A stretch of DNA of 64,000 nucleotides from CAMDPA01 sp963825625 (lineage in GTDB: Bacteria; Pseudomonadota; Alphaproteobacteria; Rhizobiales; Hyphomicrobiaceae), in the NCBI GenBank assembly GCA_963825625.1, contig CAWGUF010000028.1:7793-71792 (forward strand). The letters are read 5' to 3'. The first letter of the stretch is position 1, and the number at the start of each line of letters is the position of its first letter. Positions 1-11,916 of the stretch are shown in pieces. The notes below the pieces were generated by a model. It saw nothing but the letters and a program-made list of their open reading frames with translations, was not told the origin of the DNA and did not search any database. A program made the position numbers and the translations under genes.

Positions 1-24
1 GGATGGCCACTGGGATGGCCACTG
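1..24. repeat. 12-bp tandem duplication at the window edge
   Basis: The unit GGATGGCCACTG occurs twice head to tail. It may continue leftward beyond the window. No function is evident. Confidence 0.6.
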
Positions 25-336
25 GGGGCAGGAGCTATCGCCTGCTCAGCACAGGAGTTAGTGCCAACCGGCGTGTTCGCAATCACCTTGAAGATGGCCT
101 CATCAGCGTGATGTCGCGTGTCCGGCTGCCAGCCTTATCGAGGTCGCAAACTCCCCGTGCGCCATTGCCCAAGCTTGACCCGCGCGGTAAAGGCTGCAAA
201 AACCCCCGCACTCGAGCGCTTTTCAGCCAAGCCTACCTCAATGGCCGATTACGCAGCCCCGACACACGCCATCAGATGTCAAAATCACTGATATCCCCGA
301 CGCAGGGGGCGGACACACTTACAAGGAGACCCTTAC
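1..336 (+). other. Non-coding leader region upstream of metK
   Basis: No gene is supported here. The one open frame crossing it (from base 3 to 521) has no recognisable domain and runs into metK in another frame. I looked for a SAM-binding leader, which is common ahead of methionine-cycle genes, but could not fit a known SAM riboswitch consensus. The only clear signal is the ribosome binding site AAGGAG at 323-328, nine bases before the metK GTG. Confidence 0.4.
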
Positions 337-1599
337 GTGGCGCGCAAAGACTACCTCTTCACCAGCGAGTCCGTGTCCGAAGGACATCCCGACAAGGTCA
401 GCGACCAGATCTCGGATGCTATCCTCGATGCCTTCCTGGAGAACGACATCAAGCTCGGAATTGCCGACAAGAGCGCAGTCAATACGCGCCTCGGCTGCGA
501 GACCCTGACGACGACCAATAAGATCGTTGTTGCCGGCGAAGGACGCGGCCAGGCGCCGTTCTTCAAAGCTTACGGCGACAAGGCTGTGGTCAATCGCGAA
601 CTCATCACCGAGATCGCGCGCGGCGTCGTCAAGGACATCGGCTACGACCAGGACGGCTTCTCGTACGATGGTGCAGATGTCGAGGTCCTGCTGCATGGCC
701 AGTCGCCCGATATCGCGATGGGCGTCGACGAGAAGAAGGGCGAGGAAGGCGCAGGCGACCAGGGCATGATGTTCGGTTTCGCCTGCACTGAGAGTGAAGT
801 GTACGAGAAGGGCTCGTTCATGCCCGCGCCCATCTACTTCTCGCACAAGATCCTCAAGGTTCTGGCCGACAAGCGCCATTCCGGCGAGCTCAGCGATCTG
901 CAGCCCGACTCCAAGAGCCAGGTCACGATCCGCTACGAAAACGGGCAACCGGTCGGCACCACCAAGGTGGTCGTCTCGACGCAGCACAACGCGGCGACCA
1001 AGGGTGGGCAGAAGTATTCGCCGGCCATGGTCCGCGACCTGATCGCGGACGCCGTTGCATCGGCGCTGCCCAAGGGCTGGATGCCGAAGGAGGAGAACTT
1101 CCTGGTCAATCCGACCGGCAACTTCGTGGTTGGCGGTCCGGACGGAGACTGCGGACTGACTGGCCGCAAGATCATCGTCGACACCTACGGCGGCTATGCT
1201 CCGCACGGCGGCGGCGCATTCTCCGGCAAAGACCCGACCAAGGTGGACCGCTCCGCGGCTTACGCTGCACGCTATCTGGCCAAGAACGTGGTGGCTGCCG
1301 GCGTCGCAGAGCGGTGCATGATCCAGGTCGCCTATGCGATCGGCGTGGCAGATCCGATGTCGGTCTATGTCGACACGCAAGGCACGGGCAAGATCGATGA
1401 TGCCAAGCTCGAACAGGCGCTGATCGAATTGTTCCCGCTGCGCCCCACCAACATTCGACGGAAGCTGGAGCTGAACAAGCCGATCTACCGGCGCACGGCG
1501 GCCTACGGCCACTTTGGTCGAGCACCCGAGAAAGACGGTGGCTTCTCATGGGAGAGGACCGATCTGGCCGATGCAATCCGCAAGGCAGTTGGCGCCTAA
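337..1599 (+). CDS. metK: S-adenosylmethionine synthase
   Basis: Makes S-adenosylmethionine from methionine and ATP in the cytosol. The product is 420 residues, in the upper range of alphaproteobacterial MetK. Visible signatures are the N-terminal GHPDK (residues 16-20), the methionine-adenosyltransferase motif GAGDQGMMFG near residue 140, and the glycine-rich GGGAFSGKDPTKVD near residue 292. The start is a GTG because it directly precedes the conserved ARKDYLFTSES and has AAGGAG nine bases upstream. trmB follows about 100 bases downstream on the same strand; TrmB uses the SAM that MetK makes. Confidence 0.97.
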   Translation: MARKDYLFTSESVSEGHPDKVSDQISDAILDAFLENDIKLGIADKSAVNTRLGCETLTTTNKIVVAGEGRGQAPFFKAYGDKAVVNRELITEIARGVVKDIGYDQDGFSYDGADVEVLLHGQSPDIAMGVDEKKGEEGAGDQGMMFGFACTESEVYEKGSFMPAPIYFSHKILKVLADKRHSGELSDLQPDSKSQVTIRYENGQPVGTTKVVVSTQHNAATKGGQKYSPAMVRDLIADAVASALPKGWMPKEENFLVNPTGNFVVGGPDGDCGLTGRKIIVDTYGGYAPHGGGAFSGKDPTKVDRSAAYAARYLAKNVVAAGVAERCMIQVAYAIGVADPMSVYVDTQGTGKIDDAKLEQALIELFPLRPTNIRRKLELNKPIYRRTAAYGHFGRAPEKDGGFSWERTDLADAIRKAVGA

Positions 1600-1702
1600 C
1601 AGATGCCATGAGCTCATGCCGGCCCGTTCGGATCGCAGCGGGCCGACCGACAAACTCGAACGACATCGAGGGGCCCAGCGCCCCTCGATCCGTCTTAGTG
1701 TC

Positions 1703-2419
1703 ATGACCAACCCGCCCAAGCACCCGTCCGCAGAAGACTGCGAGCTGCGATCGTTCGGTCGCAAGCGCGGCAGGGGGCTGAGCGCCCGCCAGCGCCGGCT
1801 GATGGATGAGCTGCTGCCCCGCGTTGCGCTCGACTTGACATGCGATCGTATCGAGCCGGCTACCCACTTCAACAGGGATGTCCGCGATATCTGGCTGGAA
1901 ATCGGGTTCGGCGGAGCGGAGCATCTCATTTGGCAGGCGGAACGCCACCCGGAGACAGGCTTCATCGGCTGCGAACCGTTCGAAGACGGCGTCGTGAAAG
2001 CGTTGACGGCTATTGAGGAAGAGCCGCTCGACAATGTGCGCCTGCACGCAGGCGATGCCAGGGACGTGCTGCGGCTGCTACCCGACGCCTCGCTCGGCCG
2101 CGTGTTCATCCTGTTTCCCGACCCGTGGCCCAAGCGTAAGCACGTCAAGCGGCGGCTGGTCTCGGTCGCGACGCTGCGGATGCTGGCGCGCGTGATGCGA
2201 CCAGGGGCGGAGCTGCGGATCGCGACCGATATCGGCGACTACAAGCGGACTATGCTCATTGCGTTGCAGGCGATGCCGGAATTCCGCTGGCTGGCCGAAC
2301 GTGCCGCTGACTGGCGGTTTCGCACCGACGATTGGCCGCCGACGCGCTACGAGCAGAAAGCCGTGCGCGAGGGGCGCGCTGCTACCTACCTGCGGCTGAT
2401 CAGAGAGCCGCTGGGTTAA
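1703..2419 (+). CDS. trmB: tRNA (guanine-N7-)-methyltransferase
   Basis: SAM-dependent enzyme that forms 7-methylguanosine at position 46 of tRNA. The 238-residue product has the SAM-binding motif LEIGFGGAEH (residues 65-74) and the family signature FPDPWPKRKHVKRR (about 138-151). The frame stays open upstream into metK, but the ATG at 1703 begins just before the usual TrmB N-terminus (RSFGRKRGRGLS). No strong Shine-Dalgarno is visible. It lies between metK and the rimP-nusA operon. Confidence 0.95.
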   Translation: MTNPPKHPSAEDCELRSFGRKRGRGLSARQRRLMDELLPRVALDLTCDRIEPATHFNRDVRDIWLEIGFGGAEHLIWQAERHPETGFIGCEPFEDGVVKALTAIEEEPLDNVRLHAGDARDVLRLLPDASLGRVFILFPDPWPKRKHVKRRLVSVATLRMLARVMRPGAELRIATDIGDYKRTMLIALQAMPEFRWLAERAADWRFRTDDWPPTRYEQKAVREGRAATYLRLIREPLG

Positions 2420-2544
2420 TCTCAGTGTCATTTTTCCGACTTCAAAGCTCAGATGATTTGCCAAGAAACTTTCAAAATGCGCTTGCCTTAGGCACATCTA
2501 TCACATAGAGTTCAGATGCTCATGATCATCTCAACTTCGGGAGT

Positions 2545-2576
2545 GGGCCCCTGCGGGGTCCGCTCTTTTTGTTTTG
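2545..2576 (+). terminator. Hairpin with T-tract ahead of rimP
   Basis: GGGCCCC (2545-2551) and GGGGTCC (2555-2561) form a 7-bp stem with a 3-base loop, followed by a T-rich stretch (2565-2575). It can end transcription of metK-trmB, or act as an attenuator in the leader of the rimP-nusA-infB operon, since it lies about 60 bases before the rimP start. Function is inferred from structure only. Confidence 0.6.
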
Positions 2577-2633
2577 ATGCCGTCATGTTCAGGTTGTATG
2601 CAGCTGACTTTGCAGCGTCATTTTGGGTGCCTA

Positions 2634-3245
2634 ATGAGCGCCGGGACCGAACGCCCCAGCGACGAGCGCTTCCTACGCGAAGCTGGATTAGCCGGCGAAA
2701 TCGCCGGAATCGCTGAGCCAGTGCTCGAAGGGCTTGGTTACCGTCTGGTACGGGTGGAAATCAGCGGACGAGACGGGCAGACAGTTCAGATCATGGCCGA
2801 GCGGCCGGACGGCACCATGACGATTGAGGATTGCGAGGCGGTCTCGCGGGATCTGTCGGCGGTGCTGGACACCTTCGATCCAGTCCATGACAGCTATCGG
2901 CTCGAGATCTCGTCGCCGGGCATGGACCGGCCGCTGGTGAGGCCTAGCGACTTCGAGAACTGGCGAGGCTTCGAGGCACGCGTTGAATTAAGAGAGCCGG
3001 TGAGCGGTCGCAAACGCTGGAGCGGTGAGCTTGAAGGTTTTGTCGATGGTGAGGTTCGGCTCGAGTGCGACATAGAGGGTGAAGGCCGACATATTGTCGG
3101 ATTTCCGGTCGCGCTCATCTCGTCAGCCAAGCTCGTATTGACGGACGACCTGGTCAGGGAAGCGCTCGCCAGCGCGAACAGGAACAAGAAGGCAGCTCGA
3201 GGCAAAAAGCCCGCAGCAGCCGGAGAGCACAAGCAAGGAGACTAA
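2634..3245 (+). CDS. rimP: Ribosome maturation factor RimP
   Basis: Assists maturation of the 30S subunit. The 203-residue product shows the RimP pattern: an N-terminal alpha/beta domain with TIEDCEAVSRDLSAVLD and LEISSPGMDRPL, then an SH3-like C-terminal domain. A basic tail rich in K and A (RNKKAARGKKPAAAG) extends beyond the core. The ATG at 2634 is chosen because the upstream in-frame residues are not RimP-like and lie just after the leader hairpin. nusA starts 5 bases after the stop. Confidence 0.93.
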   Translation: MSAGTERPSDERFLREAGLAGEIAGIAEPVLEGLGYRLVRVEISGRDGQTVQIMAERPDGTMTIEDCEAVSRDLSAVLDTFDPVHDSYRLEISSPGMDRPLVRPSDFENWRGFEARVELREPVSGRKRWSGELEGFVDGEVRLECDIEGEGRHIVGFPVALISSAKLVLTDDLVREALASANRNKKAARGKKPAAAGEHKQGD

Positions 3246-3250
3246 GCGAC

Positions 3251-4940
3251 ATGGCTACGGCAGGGGTCAGCGCTAACAGGCTGGAGCTGCTCCAGATCGC
3301 AGACGCAGTGGCGCGCGAGAAGCTGATCGACAGATCAATCGTGATCCAGGCGATGGAGGACGCGATTCAGAAGGCCGCCAAATCGCGTTATGGCGCCGAA
3401 AACGACATCCGCTGCCACATCGACATCAAGACGGGCGAAACCCGGCTGACACGCGTTGAGACCGTCGTCGAGCTGGTCGAGAACGATTCGACGCAGATCA
3501 GCCTCGAGGATGCCCGCAAGCGCAAACCGGATGCGGAAATCGGCGACACCTTCGTGGAGGAGCTGCCGCCGCTCGACTTCGGTCGTGTTGCCGCGCAAAA
3601 CGCCAAGCAGGTGATTGTCCAGAAGGTTCGCGATGCAGAGCGCGATCGCCAATACGACGAGTTCAAGGACCGGGTCGGAGAGATCCAGAATGGTACGGTC
3701 AAGCGGGTCGAATACGGCAATGTGATCGTCGACCTGGGGAAAGCTGAAGCCATTATCCGGCGCGATGAGATGATCCCGCGCGAGAATGTGCGCTATGGTG
3801 ATCGAATTCGTGCCTATATCTACGACGTAAGGCGCGAGCAGCGCGGACCGCAGATCTTCATGTCGCGTGCGCGACCGGAGTTCATGTCCAAGCTGTTCGC
3901 CATGGAGGTGCCTGAGATCTATGAGGGCACCGTGGAGATCAAGTCAGTGGCGCGCGACCCTGGATCGCGCGCGAAGATCGCCGTGATATCACGCGATTCC
4001 TCCATCGACCCCGTCGGCGCCTGCGTCGGCATGCGCGGTCAGCGCGTGCAGGCTGTCGTCAACGAGCTGCAGGGCGAAAAGGTCGACATCATCCAGTGGA
4101 AGCAGGAGGCGGCGGAATTCATCGTCAATGCGCTTGCTCCGGCGGAAGTCAGCAAAGTGGTGCTCGACGAGGATTTCGAACCGCATCGAGGTGGTGGTGC
4201 CTGAGAACCAGCTTTCGCTGGCGATCGGGCGGCGAGGACAAAACGTCCGGCTCGCTTCCCAGCTGACGGGTTGGGATATCGACATCCTGACCGAAGCCGA
4301 GGAAAGCGAGCGCCGGCAGAAGGAATTCGCCGAGAGATCTCAGCTGTTCATGGACAGCCTGGACGTCGACGAGGTGATTGCGCAGCTGCTGGTCACGGAG
4401 GGCTTCGCAACGGTCGAGGAAGTGGCGTTCGTCGAGGAAGACGAGATCGCGCATATCGAAGGCTTCGACGAAGGTACCGCACACGAGATTCAAGCCCGGG
4501 CCCGCGAGTTCCTCGACAAGCTCGAGGCAGAGCGCGATGCGAAGCGCAAAGAGCTTGGTGTTGCGGACGAGCTGACAAGGGTTGCAGGCGTTACGACACT
4601 GATGATGGTGCGTTTTGGAGAGTCCGGGATCAAGACGGTCGAAGATCTTGCCGATTGCGCCACCGACGACCTGATCGGCTGGACGGAGCGCAAAAAGGAA
4701 AAAGGTGCAGACCCGATCCGACACAAGGGCGTGCTGGACGGCTTCGAAATCAGCCGCAAAGAGGCAGAGGACATGATCATGTCGGCACGCATCGTGGCCG
4801 GCTGGGTCAATCCGGAGGATCTCGTCGCGGACGTCATCGAGGAAACGATTGAAGGCGAAGGCGGCGAAGGCGAAGGCGAAGGCGAGGAGCAGCCTGTGGT
4901 GGGCGAAAACGACGGCGGCCAACCGGCCGCTGGCGCCTGA
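3251..4940 (+). CDS. nusA: Transcription termination/antitermination factor NusA (frameshifted as given)
   Basis: RNA polymerase-binding factor for pausing, termination and antitermination. Reading starts at 3251 behind AAGGAG and gives the N-terminal domain, S1 domain and KH region up to VVLDED, then stops early at 4204. Removing one base near 4172-4176 (GATTTCG read as GATTCG) restores RIEVVVPENQLSLAIGRRGQ and the rest through 4940: the second KH domain, two helix-hairpin-helix repeats and an acidic tail rich in GEGEG. The length 1690 fits exactly one extra base and a 562-residue protein. nusA is essential, so a sequence error is more likely than a real break. It is followed by ylxR in operon order. 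Confidence 0.93.
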
Positions 4941-4974
4941 TCCGCTCAATGACGAAGAGGACCACATACGGACC

Positions 4975-5672
4975 ATGGGCGTCGCGACGCACAAGATGGC
5001 AGGCGAACCGGCAGAAGGCGGGCCGGTGCGGACGTGTGCTGCCACACGCGACCAACGCTCCGTGGACGAGCTCCTGCGCTTTGTGGTCTCTCCTGAAGGT
5101 GTACTGACCCCTGATCTCGCCTGCAGGCTGCCGGGGCGGGGCGTATGGGTGACGGCGCAGCGCAAGGCCCTGGAGGCCGCGATCAAGTCGCGCGCCTTCA
5201 ATCGCAGCCTAAAGCGCCAAGTCAAGACCCCACCGGATCTTGCGGATCTCGTCGAAAAATTACTCGTGCGGCGGGTCTCGGATGCGTTGAGCATCGCAAA
5301 CAAAGCGGGGCTGGTACTCGCTGGCACGACAAAGATCGAGGCTGCGCTTGCAGCTGGCACCCCGGTCGCAATAATCCATGCTCCTGATGCCGCGGAAGAT
5401 GGTGTGGCGCGCATGGACCGGCGATATGCTGCGATGGCCCGGGACGCCGGTGTCCCCGTCAGAATCGTGCGCGAATTGACAAATGAGCAATTGAGCTTGG
5501 CCTTGGGCAGGTCAAATGTGGTACATGCTGCGCTTAAGAAGGGCGGAGCGGCCGAGCTTTTCATCCTCGAGGCTGAGCGCTTGCGGCGCTACAGGGCCGT
5601 CGAGGACGAGACTATCGCCAAAACGTCGGCCACAGTGGTCGCCCGAACGACCGAATCGAACACAGGTAAGGT

Positions 5673-5676
<4 letters not shown>
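4975..5676 (+). CDS. YlxR-family RNA-binding protein (DUF448 plus L7Ae-like domain)
   Basis: The 233-residue product starts with a YlxR/DUF448 domain marked by RTCAATRDQRS (residues 19-29), then an L7Ae-like RNA-binding domain over roughly residues 100-205 (SIANKAGLVLAGTTKIEAAL and following). This two-domain form is common in alphaproteobacterial nusA-infB operons. The ATG at 4975 is used because the earlier in-frame start lies inside the nusA tail. The stop overlaps the infB start as ATGA. A role in RNA binding or RNase P modulation is known for some homologues and is only inferred here. Confidence 0.88.
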
Positions 5677-8558
<2,882 letters not shown>

Positions 8559-8690
8559 GCGGATCATCGGGCGGCGCGTCAGGCGGGCTGATAGGGCCTG
8601 CCGCCGCGGAACGGCACTGGCAATCCGCGATCCAACCACTTTAAGGGGCGCTCGCTCCGGTGTGCCGGAGAGATGGTGGGCCCATGCTCA

Positions 8691-8846
8691 GTGTAGCGCA
8701 CCTGACGTTTGGTACCCGGTTGCTGCTGGGCTCGAAACCAAACGTCAGGTGCAAAAGCTACACTAGAAACAAATTGTTGCTAGTGTTCCTCATGGTTCTG
8801 ACATTTGCTCGGAACCTGGCGGCACAGGGAAGCAAATGTCAGAACC
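8691..8846. repeat. Two-hairpin repeat element, copy A
   Basis: This fills most of the 342-base gap between infB and rbfA. Hairpin 1 has arms GCACCTGACGTTTGGT (8698-8713) and its complement (8737-8752), extended outward by GTGTAGC (8691-8697) and GCTACAC (8757-8763) with a 4-base bulge. Hairpin 2 has perfect 16-bp arms GGTTCTGACATTTGCT (8794-8809) and its complement (8831-8846). The two arms are related (CTGAC-G/A-TTTG). The whole element recurs in reverse orientation at 48241-48394. It carries no gene. Confidence 0.85.
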
Positions 8847-8900
8847 GAAATACTAGGAGCTGCCACGGTTCGAGCCCGCGGGCAGTTGATCAGAAAGACA

Positions 8901-9308
8901 ATGCCGAAGAAGAAACATGTCGCACCTGCGGCCGGACCTTCGCAGCGTATGCTGAGGGTGGCCGAGATGATCCGCCACAAGCTGGCAGAGATGCTGGCGC
9001 GCGGAGAGATCCACGATGACGTATTGGCCGGGCACGTGATCACAATTCCGCAGGTGCGGCTCACGCCCGACCTGAAGCTCGCCACCGTCTACGTGATGCC
9101 GCTCGGCGGCGAGGCTGCCGAGCCGGTGCTGGCCGCGCTGGAGCGCAACAAGCGCTTCATCCGCAGTGAGGTCGCGCACGCCGTCAACCTCAAATACGCG
9201 CCCGAGCTGCGCTTTCGGTTCGACGAGATGTTCGACGAGGCCGCACGCATCGACGCTCTACTCGATAGTCCGCGGGTCCGCGCGGATGTGGAGAAAAAGG
9301 GCGAGTAA
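8901..9308 (+). CDS. rbfA: 30S ribosome-binding factor A
   Basis: Late 30S assembly factor. The 135-residue product has the RbfA KH-like fold, recognisable from RMLRVAEMIRHKLAEMLARGE near the N-terminus and LKLATVYVMPLGG in the middle. The start at 8901 (MPKKKH) precedes the usual SQRxLRVAE segment; a longer in-frame version would run into the repeat element. It lies 342 bases after infB, much farther than usual, because of that element. truB follows 61 bases downstream. Confidence 0.93.
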   Translation: MPKKKHVAPAAGPSQRMLRVAEMIRHKLAEMLARGEIHDDVLAGHVITIPQVRLTPDLKLATVYVMPLGGEAAEPVLAALERNKRFIRSEVAHAVNLKYAPELRFRFDEMFDEAARIDALLDSPRVRADVEKKGE

Positions 9309-9369
9309 GACCGGCGACAGGCCAGATGATCGCCTGCCAACCGCCGCGAAACCAGAACCAGAGACATCG

Positions 9370-10296
9370 ATGGCACGTCGCAAAAAAGGCAACCCCGTCA
9401 ACGGCTGGATCGTGCTCGACAAGCGCATCGGCATGACCTCGACGCAGTCCGTAGGGGCTGTGCGGCGCATCTATAACGCACAGAAAGCCGGCCATGCCGG
9501 TACGCTGGACCCGCTGGCAACGGGCATTCTGCCGATCGCTCTGGGCGAGGCGACAAAGACGGTTTCCTATACCGTCGATGGCGACAAGGCTTACCGCTTC
9601 ACTGTGCGGTGGGGGGCGCAAACGGACACGGACGATGCCGAAGGGCAGGTGATCCGCAGCAGCGAAAACCGGCCGACGTTGCCTCAAATCGAGGAAATTC
9701 TGCCCAGGTACACGGGGGCTATCCAGCAGACGCCGCCGCAATTCTCTGCGATCAAGGTGGATGGCAACAGGGCCTACGATCTGGCCCGCGAGGGAGAGCA
9801 GGTCGCGCTTTCTCCACGCGAAGTCGAGATCGACACACTGCGTGTCGTGGACATGCCGGATGCTGACACCACCGTGTTCGAGGCCGAGTGCGGTCGTGGC
9901 ACCTACGTTCGCGCGCTGGCCCGCGATTTCGGTATCGAGCTTGGCACTTTGGGCCATGTTATCGAATTGCGGCGGACGCGAGTCGGGCCGTTCAGCGAAG
10001 ACGACGCCATTACGCTGGAAGAGCTCGACGCCGCAGCCGCCGCGGCAGAGACCGACGGAGGGGCCGCACTGGCCGCTGCCCTTCTGCCCGTCGAGGCCGC
10101 CCTGAGGGAACTCTACGAGCTCAATGTCGGGCAGTCAGACGCGGGGCGGATCGGACGGGGCCAGGCGATCCTTATCCGCGGCCGCGACGCCCCGATCATG
10201 GCCGGCGAAGCTTACGCCATGTGGCGGGGGCGACCGCTCGCGATCGGCGTGCTCGAGCACGGTGAGTTCCGACCCGTAAGAGTGTTCAATCTTTGA
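9370..10296 (+). CDS. truB: tRNA pseudouridine(55) synthase
   Basis: Isomerises U55 of tRNA to pseudouridine. The 308-residue product has GHAGTLDPLATG with the catalytic aspartate at residue 47, then the conserved KAYRFTVRWG, RYTGAIQQTPPQFSAIKVDG and GTYVRALARDFG. The ATG at 9370 gives the N-terminus MARRKKGNPVNGWIVLDK, typical of rhizobial TruB. An in-frame upstream extension overlaps rbfA and is not used. It closes the nusA operon; palindromic repeats follow directly. Confidence 0.95.
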   Translation: MARRKKGNPVNGWIVLDKRIGMTSTQSVGAVRRIYNAQKAGHAGTLDPLATGILPIALGEATKTVSYTVDGDKAYRFTVRWGAQTDTDDAEGQVIRSSENRPTLPQIEEILPRYTGAIQQTPPQFSAIKVDGNRAYDLAREGEQVALSPREVEIDTLRVVDMPDADTTVFEAECGRGTYVRALARDFGIELGTLGHVIELRRTRVGPFSEDDAITLEELDAAAAAAETDGGAALAAALLPVEAALRELYELNVGQSDAGRIGRGQAILIRGRDAPIMAGEAYAMWRGRPLAIGVLEHGEFRPVRVFNL

Positions 10297-10309
10297 TGAG
10301 TTCTTGTTT

Positions 10310-10453
10310 GCGCCCGGCGACTCCCCTTCGGGGAGCCGTGAGGTTTTAGTTTGTCGCTGGCGACACCCCTGCGGGGAGCCGGCCGCCAGCGACGTGCGGT
10401 CTTTAGTTTGTCGCTGGCGACACCCCTGCGGGGAGCCGGCCGCCAGCGACGTG
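10310..10453. repeat. Tandem nested palindromes (57-bp unit)
   Basis: Two copies of a 57-bp unit begin at 10345 and 10402 and are identical over their first 52 bases. Each holds a 10-bp outer stem (GTCGCTGGCG with CGCCAGCGAC) enclosing an inner hairpin CCCC-TGC-GGGG. A shorter, degenerate relative (GGCGACTCCCC-TTC-GGGGAGCC) lies at about 10317-10337. The block sits between the convergent ends of truB and a solute receptor, so it could also serve as a bidirectional terminator. Confidence 0.8.
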
Positions 10454-10492
10454 TGATACGCGCGGGATCGCTGCCAGACGGAGGCCGCGTGT

Positions 10493-11554
10493 TTATTTCT
10501 TCTTTACCGGCTTCATGATCGCCTTCGCCTTGTCGACGACCGCCTTGGGCGAGGCGTAGAGCTTGGCGATCCGCTGCGAGACCTCCTCGCCGGTCATCGG
10601 CTTGATATTCATCTTCTGCCGCTCCGCCTCAGCGAGGAAGTCCTTGTCACGCAGCGTGGCCTGGAATGCCTTGCGAAGTATTGCCAGACGATCGGCCGGT
10701 ACGCCCGGCGGGGCCGCGAATGCCCAGGCAATCGCCTGCGGCGTGAACGCCAGCTCGAGGACGTCGCGGTTGTCCTTGCTCATCGGCAGATCAAGGGCCA
10801 GCGGGACATCCTTGAGGTCTGCGGCTTTTTCCAGTCCCGCCTGAATCAGGATATTGACCTTCTTGTCGCGCACCCACTGCCACTTGGTGGCCTTGGCCGC
10901 GCTCCACGACCATCCGCAACGACCGTCCGCTTCGCCGCTTTCGATCGCCTTGCTCATGGCCGGGCCGCCCTTGTAGCCGTTCACTATCTTGAATTTAGTG
11001 CCCAGCATGGCGTTGAACAGAGATGGATAGACGCCGGTATCGGCCGAGTTAGAGGTGGAGGCAGCGACAAACTCCTGCTTCTTGAGGTCATCCCACGACT
11101 TCACCTTGGAGCCGTGCCAGGAAATGCAGATGCTGACCTCGTCGCCCATGCTGCCGACCCAGCTCAGCTTGCGCGGATCGAACTTCGCCTGCGGCGTGCC
11201 GAACAGGGGATCGAGATTGTTGGAGCGGCTGAATATGCCGAAAGTTGTACCGTCCTTCGGGGCGATATTGGCGAGGTTGTTGGCGACCAGAATGCCTCCG
11301 CCGCCGGGCATGTTGCTCGGCACGAAGGTCGGATTGCCAGGGATGTGCTTGATCATGTGCCGCGCCAGCGTGCGGCCATAGACGTCATATCCACTGCCGG
11401 CCTGAAACGCGATCAACAAGTTGATCTGCTTGCCCTTATAGAAATCGTCTGCTGCCAGGGCGGGCGCGGCGGCCGTAGCGGTCGCCAGAGCCGCTGCAGC
11501 TGCGGCGAAGGCTTGCCTGAAAGGAGAATTTAGGCATTGGGGCTGTTCGATCAT
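10493..11554 (-). CDS. Tripartite tricarboxylate transporter-type (Bug) solute-binding protein
   Basis: Periplasmic receptor of the Bug/TctC family. The 353-residue product has an alanine-rich signal peptide ending near residue 35 (ALAADD), then the family landmarks INLLIAFQAGSGYDVYGR, PSNMPGGGGILVANN, and APPGVPADRLAILRKAF near the C-terminus. No TctA/TctB membrane subunit lies nearby, which is common for this family. It sits on the opposite strand between truB and rpsO, so it interrupts the usual order. The ligand cannot be told from sequence. Confidence 0.9.
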   Translation of the reverse strand: MIEQPQCLNSPFRQAFAAAAAALATATAAAPALAADDFYKGKQINLLIAFQAGSGYDVYGRTLARHMIKHIPGNPTFVPSNMPGGGGILVANNLANIAPKDGTTFGIFSRSNNLDPLFGTPQAKFDPRKLSWVGSMGDEVSICISWHGSKVKSWDDLKKQEFVAASTSNSADTGVYPSLFNAMLGTKFKIVNGYKGGPAMSKAIESGEADGRCGWSWSAAKATKWQWVRDKKVNILIQAGLEKAADLKDVPLALDLPMSKDNRDVLELAFTPQAIAWAFAAPPGVPADRLAILRKAFQATLRDKDFLAEAERQKMNIKPMTGEEVSQRIAKLYASPKAVVDKAKAIMKPVKKK

Positions 11555-11916
11555 GGGCGCGTGTCCTCCTGGCCTTTTTTTGTACCGTGTGGGCGCCGGC
11601 CCACCGGCCGTCGAGCTTGTTCTCGCGGAAGAGACGCTAACACTGGGCAGCAGGCAGGCACAACGTTAATTGCTCAGTGCTATGGGGCGGCTGCCAGTCA
11701 TCTCAGGCGAGGCCGCCTGGACCGCTCCGCGGACCGGACCGGCGCCCCGCGCCGCGTAATTCTGCTGGCGCGGAGGCGCCGCTTTGTGTATCAGACGGGG
11801 TTCGTGCCCGACCCACTCGGGAGAGGCACACCGACCCGGCTGGACGACATCCCGGCCGCGGCCGTCCCGGGGCAACTGCCTCCACTATCCAAGTAATGCA
11901 ACGAAAGGACGCCACG
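11555..11916. other. Intergenic region between divergent receptor gene and rpsO
   Basis: About 360 bases with no supported gene. It should contain the promoters of both flanking genes, but I could not mark convincing -35/-10 pairs. An AAAGGA at 11904-11909 is the likely rpsO ribosome binding site. Confidence 0.4.

Noticed and set aside
1..336. SAM-binding riboswitch upstream of metK
   Set aside because: Expected by function, and GGTAAAGGCTGCAAAAA looked suggestive, but I could not form the stems or pseudoknot of a known SAM class.
3..521. Open frame of 172 codons at the left edge
   Set aside because: No recognisable domain, odd composition, and it runs deep into metK in another frame.
319..1512. 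397-codon open frame antisense to metK
   Set aside because: Shadow of a strongly conserved gene on the other strand.
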